Assembly: GCA_030549495.1 (NCBI GenBank)
Contig: JAUIRK010000754.1
Coordinates: 1 to 64,000 of the forward strand
Origin: Nectonema munidae
Lineage: Eukaryota > Nematomorpha > Nectonematoida > Nectonematidae
Length of the DNA stretch: 64,000 bases
Reading direction: 5' to 3'
The notes beneath the pieces are model-generated. The model was not told the DNA's origin. It was given only the letters and a program-made list of their open reading frames with translations, and made no database searches. Below are positions 45,417 to 56,964 of the stretch, in pieces (positions within the stretch are counted from its first letter, which is position 1; each line of letters starts with the position of its first letter). The position numbers were made by a program, and so were the translations under genes.

Positions 45417-45800
45417 ACATATATATTTAAACTATGCTGAATTCAGTGGTGATATCCATTTTTTATCAAACCTGTCAAAAAATTGATTTATATTTGACAG
45501 GTCATCTCAAAAAGGAACTTTTTATTTAAATAATTATATAAAGTTTTTTACACATGTATACCCATTTTCAAATATGCTGAATTCAGTGGTGATATTCATT
45601 TTTTATGAAAATCAATCAAACTGTCAAAAAATTGATCTAAATGTGACAGCTCATCTCAAAAAGAAGCTTTTTATCTAAATAATTATATGTTTTTTACACA
45701 TATATACCCATTTTTAAGCATGTGTAATTCAGTGGTGAAATTCATTTTTTTTTTATGAAAATCAATCAAAACTGTCAAAAAATTGATTTATCCCAAAAAG
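45417..45800. repeat. Tandem array A in the MITE (3 units of about 143 bp)
   Basis: GAATTCAGTGGTGA-type starts at about 45439, 45579 and 45724, each followed by ACTGTCAAAAAATTGAT. Inverted relatives lie at 6956-7378. Confidence 0.8.
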
Positions 45801-45861
45801 AAAGGATCAGGCACGGTTTTTTGAATTAGAGATTTGCGTTTAATAGAAAGTATAGGGAGGA

Positions 45862-46460
45862 CAGATTTAGAAATAAAGCGCAACTTTATTTCACTATTTT
45901 GAAATCCAAATGCAAAAACAATCTATAAATGAAATTGACATTGTTGATTTGATATGAAAATGCGTTTATTTCATGTAAAATTTGAATAAATGTTCTCGAA
46001 GACAGACTTTAGAAATAAAGCGCAACTTTGTTTCACACTTATAAGTATCTTGAAATCCAAATGCAAAAACAATCTATAAATGAAATTGACATTGTTGATT
46101 TGATATGAAAATGCGTTTATTTCATGTAAAATTTGAATAAATGTTCTCGAAGACAGATTTTAGAAATAAAGCGCAACTTTGTTTCACACTTATAAGTATT
46201 TTGAAATCCAAATGCAAAAACAATCTATAAATGAAATTGACATTGTTGATTTGATATGAAAATGCGTTTATTTCATGTAAAATTTGAATGAATGTTCTCG
46301 AAGACAGATTTTAGAAATAAACCGCAACTTTATTTCACAATTATAAGTATCTTCAAATTCTAGATTCAAAAACAATCCATAAATGAAATTGGCATTGTTG
46401 ATTTGATATAAAAAATATATTTCATGTAAAATTTGAAGGTATATTTTATTAAATATATTT
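45862..46460. repeat. Tandem array B in the MITE (4 units of about 150 bp)
   Basis: AGAAATAAAGCGCAACTTT starts at 45869, 46011, 46162 and 46313. The middle copies are nearly identical; the last is more diverged and degrades into AT-rich DNA. Confidence 0.9.
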
Positions 46461-47384
46461 CTCATCAATCAAAATTTTGATTGACATTTCCCAAAAAGTA
46501 ACCATGATTTTAAAAAAATTTAAACTATAAAGTTGTCTTCAAAACTGTATATATTTATAAATTTTCAAACGAGTATATAATATAGAACCAAAGTTATAAG
46601 CTTAACTAGAGATAGTCAGAATTTTGGTGAAAAAGTTTAACTTTTGATTTTGATTGACAGATTTAGACATGAAAGGTCATTCAACTGCCATGAAAATGGT
46701 ATCAAAAGTTGCAGCTATCAATTTTAGAAAATGTTACGAGGCATGGTAGAAAAAGATCTAGCCAATTTGGTACAAGAGAAATTTTAGTTGAGGGGGGGGG
46801 GGGGCTAAAATAGTCCCTCCCCCGTCACTGATAGGGTTAATATAGCCAAGCTGGAATGATTTTTTACAGGTTTAAATTTTAGTTCAAATAAAGGTGCAGT
46901 CTTAAAGTTCATAACTTGACCTTTCATTTGGTCTATCGCGCGATAAATTTAGTTGAGAAACACGAAAGTTGCCGGCATTAAAAGAATTGAGTATTTTAAG
47001 TATTTGCAAGTAAAGTAGAGTGCGCAACGAGGTTGGATATCAATATCAAGAAAATTAATTGATTGTATGTTCTTCGTTAAGGAAGCTACAAATTTACGAC
47101 TACGAAAAGTCTAGCTAAGATTACTCAGCATAACATTTATATTCTTGTAAACCTTCAAAATATTTCTCAACTTAAATTTTAGGATTTTGGAAATTTTCAA
47201 GTTATTATTTCAAAAGTTTTAGTTAGAAAAAATTTAGTTTATAGAATATCTGACAAAATTGAGATAAAAATTTTTTGGATTTTGAACTTTAGAAATTTTG
47301 CTTCCGAAGATTTACATAAGAAAATTTGAACAGTTTTTTTTTTGGATATTTAAAATTTTTATGAAAATTATTATCGTAAATTTT

Positions 47385-47480
47385 GGTAGCAGAGATTTTG
47401 ATAGCGGAGATTTTGGAAGCAGAGATTTTGGTTAGCGGAGATTTTGGTAGAGGAGATTTTGGTTAGCGGAGATTTTGACT
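47385..47480. repeat. Short minisatellite (18-19 bp GGAGATTTTGGTAGC type)
   Basis: About six imperfect copies of the unit AGATTTTGGTAGCGG head to tail, running straight into a SINE-like segment. Confidence 0.8.
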
Positions 47481-47545
47481 CGGTACCTGAGTTTCGATAA
47501 TTCAAAGTCATGGGTTCGATCTCGTATCAAACCTACTACTAGTAT
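47481..47545 (+). mobile_element. SINE fragment (tRNA-like B-box part)
   Basis: GAGTTTCGATAATTCAAAGTCATGGGTTCGATCTCG (given in parts: GAGTTTCGATAATTC and GGGTTCGATCTCG) parallels the central and B-box portion of the SINE at 24843. The A-box end is replaced by the minisatellite. Confidence 0.6.
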
Positions 47546-48737
47546 ATACAAACTAAGAGATAAAAACAATGAAGTTTTCAAGGGTTTAATCTATATGTGT
47601 TGATATATTATATCGGTTTTACCCATTTTCGTTCAAACACTTTTTTTCTTGGGTAAATTTTCCTTATGCAGACAAGTCTCGTTCCCGTTTTTAGTCAGTT
47701 AATTCTGGTAAAAAATGTGGATTAAAAGCGAGTGTTTACGGTAATTAATATATCATTAACTATACCTGTCAGAGATAGCTGTTCAACGAATTTATCAAGA
47801 GTAGACTTCTTAGAAAAATAGCTTAATCTGGTATGAGTTGTCCAAGTTGAATAGGTGAAACTTTCTTGTTATATGGCAGATTTATTAAATGAAAGTGTAT
47901 TCAACAGGCAGACAGACCGATTCATAACTTTTATAAATCTTAAATTCAAAAGTAAATTTTGGAGACTAACCTTGAAATTTTTAGAGAGCAGAAGCACTTT
48001 CGCGGGTAATTTGAGTGAGGAAGTGGCAAACAGTAGGTGCCTTCGCTCACTCATTTGCATCGAATCGCATCTTGGCAGCATGTAAAGGAGTTGGACTTCA
48101 ATCAAACCAATTTATTTAGTAACAAGGAAACATTAAAATTGAGATAATTAATACTAAAAATGCAAATGAATAGCACTATGATTATATAATAGTTAATATA
48201 TATTACAGTAGAAATAATATATGCATAACAAATTTCTTGTAAACAAAAGTAATTCTAATTTTATGCAAAGTATATTTACATTAAATTGATATTATTAAAA
48301 CAAAAGTAAAAAACACATGCACAGATTTTAGACAGTTTTTCAAGATATGAGTGTTGATCGGAAAAAACAAAATGAATGAGTGAAATATCTATAACAAAGT
48401 TGATTATTATTATTATCAAATAAGAAAACAAAAATTCTAGAATTCAACAAATCTAAATACAAAAATAAGATATCAAAACAAATAAATTTTAGTGCTAGTA
48501 ACGCGAGTGTGTAACAAGTTTGAAGGCAGAAACATGGAGTAAAAGATTAAAAATGATAATAATGAAAGTGTATAAAGGATATGTTTACGATGAGGGCAAA
48601 GGTTACAAGAAAAATGTTATATTGCAGTACATAAGTTAATAAATAAAAGGGAAAAATATTGATATAATGCGCGTATTGGAAAAATTGACAAAAAACACTC
48701 ACACAGAGAAAGAAGGCTTAGCACGTTTTGATTGAGG
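47546..48737. other. Spacer between elements and PPP1R3
   Basis: Mostly AT-rich. At 47950-48090 there are overlapping short ORFs on both strands with no recognisable domain. No splice-supported exon is evident. Confidence 0.35.
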
Positions 48738-48743
48738 TTTATT
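48738..48743 (-). terminator. Candidate poly(A) signal of the PPP1R3 gene
   Basis: AATAAA on the minus strand, about 30 bp after the stop codon, implying a very short 3' UTR. Confidence 0.45.
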
Positions 48744-48772
48744 ATTGTTATTGATAGAGTAAGAAGAGTGCT

Positions 48773-50119
48773 TCACCAATACGGTTGTTGGTAGAGGATA
48801 TCATTGTGAAAATAAGCATTGGAAGTCGGGCACACTTTTTTCCTTTGATGATGAAACCTTGAGCAGGAGGAAGGTGCGGCCAAACCAGTTTTCATTGTTT
48901 TGGAATTTGCATCACCCCCTTGCTTCTCTTTGTGAGAAGTGAAAGTATCGGTTCCCACCTCTTTGGCTGAAAAGGAGTTGGAGGCGGTTCTATCACGGGG
49001 ACGAAGATTCTGCGAGTCTTGCAAAGAAGTGCCCGATGACTTTTGGGCATTAAGTTTGATATAGGGACTGGTGCGGTTCATCAGAATGACGAAGTTGTTG
49101 GCGTTATTGTTGTCCCAGTATTCCACACCGTTGACTTGATAACAAACACAAAAAATAATGGACGTGCAGTCAGGAGTACTTCTAAGAACGCTGTCGAAGT
49201 TTATGCGGAAGTTAAAGGAATCGTATACGTTTCTTTTAGCAGAAGCTTTTTTTGGGGGCACTTGAGGGTGGGGTTTGTTTGTAGGGAGATAAGAACAGGG
49301 GACATCAGTACATGAGAACCAGGTATTAAAAGTGCATCTGGCAAATACTCTCTTTTCAAAAGCAAGATTCTTCACTCGGATCAAAGAAACGAAGGAATCC
49401 TTGAATATCAAGACGTTTTCCAACGCTACGTTGTGGGTTTGGAGTTGATGAGAGAAGCGTTTGTAATTCGCTACAGGCTGAGATCCACATAACTTCCACT
49501 TAAAGCCACCGTTGGCGGAAAGAGAGTAGGCACTATCACTCGCTCTGCACCGGGAAGAAGAGTTCTTGGCAGGGGTTGCGGGCGTCGGAGTGGAGGTAGT
49601 GAGGTTGTTCTGGAAATCTGAGGAAGCGTAACAGTTATTTCTCTCTTCGTTTCCAGCATCCTGGATCGTGGAGAGTCTGTTCAAGAGGAAGAGTGGCGGC
49701 GACTCGCTCGGCTCCTCCATAAAGCGAATCGTGGTCAATGTCTGGCCGATATCATCCGCGAACTTGACAAATTTTGGCATCTTATTGTCCTTGCTACTCG
49801 TAGCCCTGCTGGAAGCGTCCCCCGCCTTCTCTTGTTGTAAGGGCGACGAAGAGGCCTGGCAACTCTTGCGGAGACACGACTTAAGCATCGTTAAAGGAGG
49901 CAGGATGTACGAATAGGACTGGCGCATGGAGGAGGTAAAGAAGGCCGGCTTCGCTGTGAGGGCAGACGCGCGCCGATTACTGCAACTGCCGTGTATTGCA
50001 CTCGCCGAGTCTGGGGAGAAGAAGGCAGTGTCTTGGGAAAGGTGGACGATGGAGCTGACGGCGGGTGCTGAGTTGGCCTGGTGGTGAAAGGAAGCGGAGA
50101 GGGAGTCTACCTGATGCAT
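48773..50119 (-). CDS. PPP1R3: PP1 glycogen-targeting regulatory subunit (PPP1R3 family)
   Basis: A 448-residue intronless ORF. Proteins of this family bring protein phosphatase 1 to glycogen particles, where it activates glycogen synthase. Residues 116-122 (KFVKFAD) form the RVxF-type PP1 docking motif in the context typical of the family (followed by DIGQTLTTIRFMEE). Residues about 220-345 form a CBM21 domain: VALENVLIFKDSFVSLIRVK, VFARCTFNTWFS and the glycogen-binding signature YWDNNNANNF (334-343). The N-terminal 110 residues are Ser-rich with LKSCLRKSC. The ATG at 50119 is the first in frame; an in-frame stop lies upstream at about 50194-50196. The assignment to a vertebrate R3 paralogue (A-G) cannot be made. 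GC content is well above the surroundings, as expected for a maintained gene. Confidence 0.93.
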   Translation of the reverse strand: MHQVDSLSASFHHQANSAPAVSSIVHLSQDTAFFSPDSASAIHGSCSNRRASALTAKPAFFTSSMRQSYSYILPPLTMLKSCLRKSCQASSSPLQQEKAGDASSRATSSKDNKMPKFVKFADDIGQTLTTIRFMEEPSESPPLFLLNRLSTIQDAGNEERNNCYASSDFQNNLTTSTPTPATPAKNSSSRCRASDSAYSLSANGGFKWKLCGSQPVANYKRFSHQLQTHNVALENVLIFKDSFVSLIRVKNLAFEKRVFARCTFNTWFSCTDVPCSYLPTNKPHPQVPPKKASAKRNVYDSFNFRINFDSVLRSTPDCTSIIFCVCYQVNGVEYWDNNNANNFVILMNRTSPYIKLNAQKSSGTSLQDSQNLRPRDRTASNSFSAKEVGTDTFTSHKEKQGGDANSKTMKTGLAAPSSCSRFHHQRKKVCPTSNAYFHNDILYQQPYW

Positions 50120-50199
50120 TGACCAATGTGTGGGAAGGATGTGCAGGAAAATGGTAGCGCACTGAGTAGGAATCTGATTCGGTAGAGCTTTTCATTGCT

Positions 50200-52260
50200 G
50201 CGACTCATTCAAAAGAACTACACTTCTTTCGTGCCTAACTTGTGAAGACTAGTTTCTTATTTCAAAAGTGAAGGGCCTAGAAGGACAATTGAAGAGGTAG
50301 GCTGAGCGAGTACAGGGGAGTAAGAATGGCCGTGTTTGCTATTTGACCCTTAATGAAAACACCACAGTTCATTCATTATCCTTGAGATTCAAAAAAGAAC
50401 ACGTTAACAAAGATTACCATACACCTCTATGTCGAATGAAAAAAATGTTACATTATTTTAGATAACAAACAGAATTAAAAGGATAAGGGACCTTTACATT
50501 TTATTAGAACACAGTAATGCTGTTAAAAGTACCGTGGCCTCAAAAGGGCTACGTACTAACATGCAATATAACAAACTTAAATATAATCCGCGTAAAAAAA
50601 TGCACAACCTTCAAGAAATGTCTCTTGTTTTTTTTAATTGTTCTGGTGATCAAAATTGGATTTGTAGAGAATGGGCATATTTCGAACATAGAATTTACAA
50701 AACACAAGACACATCTATTTTGTTATTTGTGTTTTTACTCCCATCTCTCCCATTTTCTACTTTCGTAAATTGTGAAAAGTAGAAAGCGTCAATCTTAGAA
50801 AAGCAAATTTGAATTGTTTTGGAAACAAGAAAGAGGTGGAAGTAAACACTTTGTAAGAATCGATAAAGCAAATTAAAATAGGCGAAAACATTTATAAAAG
50901 ATTTAATCGACTGATAATAACACAAAAAGAAGAAAATTAAAAAAAAATTGAATCACCTGCTACCACCAAAGTGATTTTAGCATAGTTGGTGGCGTATTAA
51001 TCAAAATAATAATAGCAGAGATAAGAAATACCAAGGACATTCAAGAACAGAGGCAAGACGCATATTATGAAGGATTTGCTCAGCTCACTAATTAGCCGTA
51101 GAGTAAGTCGAATCCTGTTTTTAGTGAGAAGTATTAGATACCATTGTAAATGTCATTAAAGGATTTGCGAGTACCACAACCTCCTAACTGGTACGTTAAA
51201 TGTGGGAGTAACATCTTCAAAATTGACAAACTAAAGCACCAATTCAAACACAGTATCCTCGCGTGAAAAACGCTCAAATATTAACGGAGTAATATAAGTC
51301 AGAAAAGACACAAAATATAGTACAACTGTTTTCATCAAAAAAGGTGGTGTGAAGGAAAGGGCATTTCTTCAATGCTTAGTTCGAACAACACAAATTATTA
51401 ATCGCTGCCTTTTATCGCGACTGCCAAATGGTTGCGGTCTAAATTTTATATAATGTTAGCAGATGACGTAAGTGGATGGAACTACATTTAGACACTGACC
51501 CCGTTGACGTTCAAAATACCTTTGCAAATCAACTCAATCGTTACTATTAATTAATTATTTCTTCAATGCTTCAAATGAACTGCTACAGATGGCCTGCATA
51601 TTTTCAAAAGTGCATGGAACATCTCGCTTACTTCAACTCTATTGGCTTCATTTATAAGGAAAAGCATCAAAATACTTGACATATTGTGGCTTTTTGAAGA
51701 AAAAAACCGGAAAAAGAAACTAAAAAAATGGAATTGAATGAATAAAGACAGTCATGATCTCCCGAATTAAAGAAGTAAAAATGATATAAATGATAACATT
51801 CATTAAATTTCTTTTGTGCACAAGGATAAATTTATATAAACGCATATAAAATCGGCAAAAAAGACATTTGAATTTTGCAAAATAACTGAAACATCGAGTG
51901 TATGACATTCGATCAGTTAGGAAAGTTGAAAAAATAAGAAGATATTGCCAAGTGTCATGCAATGTAGTGTGGCAGTACAATAAAAATGATAATTTCCATA
52001 AATATTTAGAATTGATATCAATTTTAGTCAAAATTATATAGGAAGTTGATGTTATTGGAAATTTTGGTGACATAAAATGTAGAAAAAACGCATATGCAAG
52101 TAAATTCAAATTTTTCTAAAAAATATCTTTGAATTTGGTAAAAGATTATCAAGGAAAGACTTGATTTTGCCAAGAATCAAAAAAAGTTTTGACATCCAAT
52201 CGAATTCAAGTTCGTTCAAAATATTATATAAAATATTAGAAATTTTGTTTTATTGTTGTC
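50200..52260. other. Upstream region of PPP1R3, no further gene recognised
   Basis: Probably includes the PPP1R3 promoter and 5' UTR at its left end. A 129-codon minus-strand ORF at 52109-51720 is hydrophobic with no recognisable domain, and is what AT-rich DNA yields by chance. Confidence 0.4.
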
Positions 52261-52275
52261 AACAAAAACACAAGA

Positions 52276-52345
52276 TTTGGTCAACAATAAAAAAAATTTG
52301 GTCAACAATAAAAAAAAATTTGGTCAACAATAAAAAAAAATTTTC
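52276..52345. repeat. Short tandem repeat of about 24 bp
   Basis: Three copies of TTTGGTCAACAATAAAAAAA head to tail. Confidence 0.9.
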
Positions 52346-53079
52346 TCAAGGCGTGTATTCGAAATATAAGTTTAATATAGATGAAATATGAAGATTTAAT
52401 TTTCTCGCGGAATTTCGCGCTCCCGGTCAATTAGGCCTCTAAAATATATTGATATTAATATTTCCATGAAGCCGAATTGTCCCTGGAGATTTTTTTCATA
52501 AGTACAAAGTTTCAATAAGGAGTCATCACATCCAACCCATCTTCTATCAGTCCATGAAAACCTTTTCCTTGCTAAGCAAAGACGTTTCCTAAGTCAAAGA
52601 AAGAAGCTCCTTAAAACCAATGCATATTAGCAGAAAAACATCCTAAAAATGAGCACAACCTATCTTTGTTGACATACAGCCACCAGCATCCTTGATAACA
52701 CAACACTAAACATATATGGTGAAACAAATTTTGTAGTTTAACAGAGGGGCTGGTCAACTCGCACAAAAACATTTTTACCAACTCACCCCAATTATTAGTT
52801 GGTTCGCTAGTTAATTAATTAGTTAGTTAGATAGTTAGAGTTGATGCTACAAAGGAGCGACTTAGTTGGCGTACGAGTTAACTGTAAACCGTTTTACATT
52901 GTTTATATTTTTTAATGAGAAATGATTCAATAGCTCCATCAAATTTTTTAATTATTTCCTATCGGACTAAAATATGAGTCTCATAAAAAGAAAACTTTGA
53001 CTTTGAATATAAAAAAAAGATAAAACTCTCTACCCACAAACGAAAAAAGTCTTTATTCCTTCCCAGATTGAAACTTTCT

Positions 53080-53140
53080 ATGGCAAGGAAACGATTCAGT
53101 TTTGTAAATAAAGATGGACAAGAATGCGCTGCCCGAAAAG
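53080..53140 (+). CDS. Candidate coding exon (unidentified gene)
   Basis: From ATG 53080 the reading is MARKRFSFVNKDGQECAARK, immediately followed by the consensus donor G/GTAAGC at 53141. The frame remains open upstream, so it need not be a first exon. The sequence is less AT-rich than its surroundings. I do not recognise the protein. A second ATG at 53114 in another frame could use the same donor. Confidence 0.3.
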
Positions 53141-53489
53141 GTAAGCACACAAAAAGTGAAGAAAAGTGGAGGAGTGGAAAGAAGCAGCGCAGACAGAAGA
53201 TATAACATTTGAGAAACGCATGATGCGGTTGTGGGGATACCGGGAACTTATATTTTGAAGATAAATTTTAGCACAAATTACGCAATAAATCGTATACTTT
53301 ATTTGAACATTCGAAAAAAGTTCTTATTATCAATATGATGATTATTTGACAAATCTATCACATATTTCATCATCTCCTCAAATTCTTCCGTGCTAAAAAT
53401 AAATGCTAGCAAAATGAAACACATTTCGTCACAATTTCCGATAAACCGACATAGATATCAGGATTTTCTCTATCTTTCCATCTGTTTAG

Positions 53490-53705
53490 AAATATCGAAA
53501 TATCTACGTCAGACGCGACACATTTGAGAAAGAGGAAAGGATTCGAAATGACAGCCGATCAAGGCGCAGAACGCGAGCCAAAAAGGCGTGTGCTGCATTG
53601 CATACGCGAAAGTGATAAATTGCAGGCTTTACTGATTGAAGGCACAATCAATACTCATGATTATTATTATTATTATTATTGGCATATATATCTTACCATC
53701 AAATG
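53490..53705 (+). CDS. Candidate exon, product unknown
   Basis: Preceded by a plausible acceptor (CATCTGTTTAG). One frame reads TSDATHLRKRKGFEMTADQG and continues REPKRRVLHCIRESDKLQAL before a TAT microsatellite; another frame is also open for over 40 codons from the acceptor. CpG dinucleotides are frequent here. Frame choice and 3' boundary are unresolved. Confidence 0.25.
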
Positions 53706-53780
53706 CAAGGAAATGTATTATCAAGCACGCGCGCACACACACAACACCTTTTTTTACCACATTTCCTATTGCTTACCTAG

Positions 53781-53974
53781 ATAAATGGTGATGATGAGTT
53801 GTGGAGACACGAAGGACGCGGCCTAGCAGCATTTGCGAGAAAAAGGTTGCAGAACGCAACACCACTTCAGCTAAGGAGGCAAAAATGAATAGAAGAATAA
53901 ACGCTAAAATACTCATCATTCATACGACTACTACGATTAGTCAGTTCTCGTTGTTAACACAATTCAGCCTACTG
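53781..53974 (+). CDS. Candidate exon with strong splice signals, product unknown
   Basis: A pyrimidine-rich acceptor (CCTATTGCTTACCTAG) and a consensus donor (CTACTG/GTAAGT) bound it. One frame reads INGDDELWRHEGRGLAAFAR and closes at TGA near 53888; the frame from 53801 stays open through the donor. It could be non-coding RNA. I found no domain. Confidence 0.3.
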
Positions 53975-54009
53975 GTAAGTGGGTGCTTTGATTGGGAGAG
54001 ATGTTAACT

Positions 54010-56956
54010 GTATGAAAGAATGAATCTCAAATTGTTGATGGTCAGTGCGACAGTTCATTGAATTTGTGTTTTGGATTAATGTTAGTTAGTTTTTAGGATT
54101 TATAACTAAATATCTTGTAAATTAAACATGGCGCGTTCGACGAATTGTTGTAGAACCACTTTGACGGGGCCGCTTTCATTTTTTTTTGGATTAAATTAAA
54201 TCATGATACTTTTTTTACTGTCCAATCTTTTTAAATGGCGTCCATCTACTAATACCATAAATTTTGATATTCTTCTTATTTTGTACATAAGGATACGTTT
54301 TAGAGCACTACAGCGAGAGAAATTCTTAACCCCAAAAGCATACCCCGCTTGCCCGCAAAAATATTTATGCGAGTACCCCACAAAATCGACATTAATTCTT
54401 TACACGCATTTACTTTCAAAGCGTATCAAAGATATTTGTAATTAAATATAAATTCACATTCTGACGAAAGAATTCTGGTTGAACTTGAAAAATGTTTTAT
54501 CGAAAATATACTTCATAATTTGAACATAAGATAAAAGGAATTTTGATAAGAAGTGATTGATATATTTTTGATAAGATTTGCTAGTGAAGTGTATTTTCCT
54601 TGTAATATGCGCACTAATATTATGTAAATTACGAGCCCTAAAAAACCAAATGTATATTTGAAAAAGAAACACATGAAATATGAAGGTTAATATGGAAAAA
54701 GATGTTAATTAATTCAAAGGCATATCTTACTTTTTATACAAGAGGTAGAGAGATGATATAAATACTAAAGAAGCCTATGCACAACACTTATCACGAAACC
54801 TTGAATAGAATCAACATTAGAATAACATAAATTCCTCTTCTTAGTCCTTGTTACTCTTGCGGGTATATTTGGAGGCATACAAAAAATATATCAATATTGG
54901 GTACATTTCGTTTTATCCAATGTTAATATTTATTAAGTTAATTAAAGTATACAACAATATATATATTGTTTGTTTATATAAAAAATTTACATTATGTGCT
55001 GTTATACAGGTTCTGCTTTTAGTAAACAAAAAGAAAACATTTTTGTGTAATAGTGAATCTTTTGCAGTGCTTCTTTTTTATTTATGTAAACACTTATTGT
55101 ACATAAATTTCATTTTTTATTAAACGAATTACATTATGACTTCCATCTTGATTGTAATCTTCCTTTTGTTTTTTACACAATCTTTATTTTTTTTTATTTG
55201 TTATTACTTTTCAATAACATCTTTTATTCTTAAAAATTTTTTGGTAAAAATTACGAAAAAACATTTAAAAAATGATTAAACACTATAAATATCTATATAT
55301 TTATAGATTTTAGCCCATATAAACAAAGGTTATTTTTAGATTATTTACTTTGGCAAGCAAAACGCTAGAGAACATATAGAAAGGTGCAAAATTCTTCATA
55401 GACAAATTGGCTCAAATTAGTTTCATGAACCATATAAAACAATACAAAAAATTTGAAAAGGTGTTCATCTTTATTTATTACCTATATTTATTTTTTAAAG
55501 GCTTTCAAATGTTCTTGTTATTTATATTGAAGAAACTAGGTGTTTAAAACTTAATTAATGGGATTCAATGTCATTTAAAAAACCATTGTTTTACCGAAAA
55601 TACAATGAAAACAGTTAGCTAAGCACAGGGCACAATGAACGAAAATCTTGTATTAAGTTAGGTGTCAATGAAACATCAATATCAAACCAAGGGCGCATAT
55701 CGATGGGAACGGGCTGGATCGCATCGCTACCATACGATGAGAATTAGGGTTAAACAACCCATTATTATTTTTATTGTTATTACAGTAACATAAAAAACTG
55801 GAAAGGAAAAGTGAAATACCATTTTCGTAAAAGACTAAAAAACAGAATTAGGTAAGCAGGCGACATTCAGCAACGTGAAGGGGTTGAAAATGAAATACAA
55901 AAGTATAATACGTTTACGTCACAAATTTGCATTCATTGAGAATTTATTAGTTGGTTACGTAAATTGAATATCATAGACGATAATACGTTTTTTAAATCGC
56001 TAAAATTCGATTCAAGGGTATAGTAGTTTTCTTTGGCTTTGAAATATCACCAGAACGTGCAAATTGAAAACAAAAGTTCTGGGAGTAATCGTTTTATTGA
56101 TTTAGTTGTGAAGCATGCAGGGAACACTAATTAGAAAGATTGAGTTGGAGCTACATTTTCTATATCATTAATTGTATCTACTCACGTCATAGACAATGTG
56201 TAGTGAAAATACAATTTGAGATGAAAATGAAATTATTCAATTCGTATAGAACTTATTATTTGAAAGACGAAAAATTCAACAGTGAAATGTTCCTTCGAAA
56301 AAAACTTAAATCTTCACAAAGTAGACAAATAGGAAACTTCAAAAAATATAGCATAAATCATTTTGAAACATTAAGAAGTCTGGTCTCGGCCCGTATACCC
56401 ATTTAAGCAAAACGCCAGCCATACCTATCATTCTTTTGTTCTTTTATCTGCCTCTACTACCTCCTCGCGCCAAACCCATCATTTTCCTTGACCGTTACAA
56501 TTTTTAGGGTCTAGTTGCAATATGGCTACCTTTTTGCATTTTTTCTATTGCTTTGTGATTCCTTCTTTGCTGATAGTTTGATACAAGAAAGTGTCAAGTG
56601 TCCACTATCTATTTAGAGGTGATGGAGTGGTGAGTGACACGCATATCATTATAAAAAGAGATTGTGAAAGGAAATATTGATTGATACTGTAGATCCTTAA
56701 ACCTTTACAATAACAAAATAAAGCAGCATTACGTCAATAGAATGAATAACCAATAATATAATCAGTCTTTGAAAATCGTGAGATGTATAGAATCAATGAA
56801 TAATAATAAAGAATACTTTATTAATACAAATGAAACCTTGATTTACTCTAATTTATTGAGTAAATATGATTTAGTCATTATTGGAAAGGGGTATACAATT
56901 AACACACAGAAGCATGCTCGAGGAATTCTGAATACGCATTTCAAATATTATTTATT
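54010..56956. other. Unassigned AT-rich stretch
   Basis: No recognisable element. Short ORFs (for example 54848-55123 and 56140-56406) are AT-rich and lack domains. A GC-richer patch at 55680-55760 has no coding frame I trust. Confidence 0.4.
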
Positions 56957-56964
56957 ACTTAGAG

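Larger units (their letters stand above)
45309..46836. mobile_element. piggyBac-like MITE, 1528 bp, flanked by TTAA
   Basis: TTAA lies on both sides (45305-45308, 46837-46840). The ends CCCTATTAGTGCTGGG and, inverted, CCCTATCAGTGACGGG match at 13 of 16 bases, and each is followed by a long G/C run. TTAA targets and CCC-starting repeats point to piggyBac. There is no transposase; the interior is two tandem arrays plus about 270 bp of unique right end, which is also found alone at 4479-4694. Confidence 0.85.
43740..46900 (-). mobile_element. LINE ORF2 fragment (RTE-like group), split by a MITE
   Basis: Reads leftward; interrupted by the piggyBac-like MITE at 45309-46836. Blocks in order: KNRIYRMAKARQEEIGNIK (45300-45240), YFEKLLN, QVSIDMLKAGVHESCK, PEDWRKAH, CGFMPGKSTIDS (near 44850), VSEKLVRLVQKMYKDSKTVI, GLHHGSALRPLLSVLVVDEL, LWELLFADD (near 44480), KKDERKLATTEIKMLRKMM (near 44060) and a KWLKRSRGR..DGLKE-like end near 43850. 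It carries several stops and frame changes. The part upstream of the insertion is short. Confidence 0.8.

Noticed and set aside
46268-46468. 66-codon minus-strand ORF
   Set aside because: Lies wholly in tandem array B of the piggyBac-like MITE.
49977-50195. ORF starting MKSSTESDSYSVRYHFPAHP as an alternative start for the PPP1R3 gene
   Set aside because: It is in a different frame from the PP1-docking and CBM21 regions and no intron would join them convincingly; the ATG at 50119 needs no splicing.
51720-52109. 129-codon hydrophobic minus-strand ORF
   Set aside because: The composition follows the AT bias, there is no domain or signal I can name, and the flanks give no gene context. It may be worth a search but is not supported as a gene.
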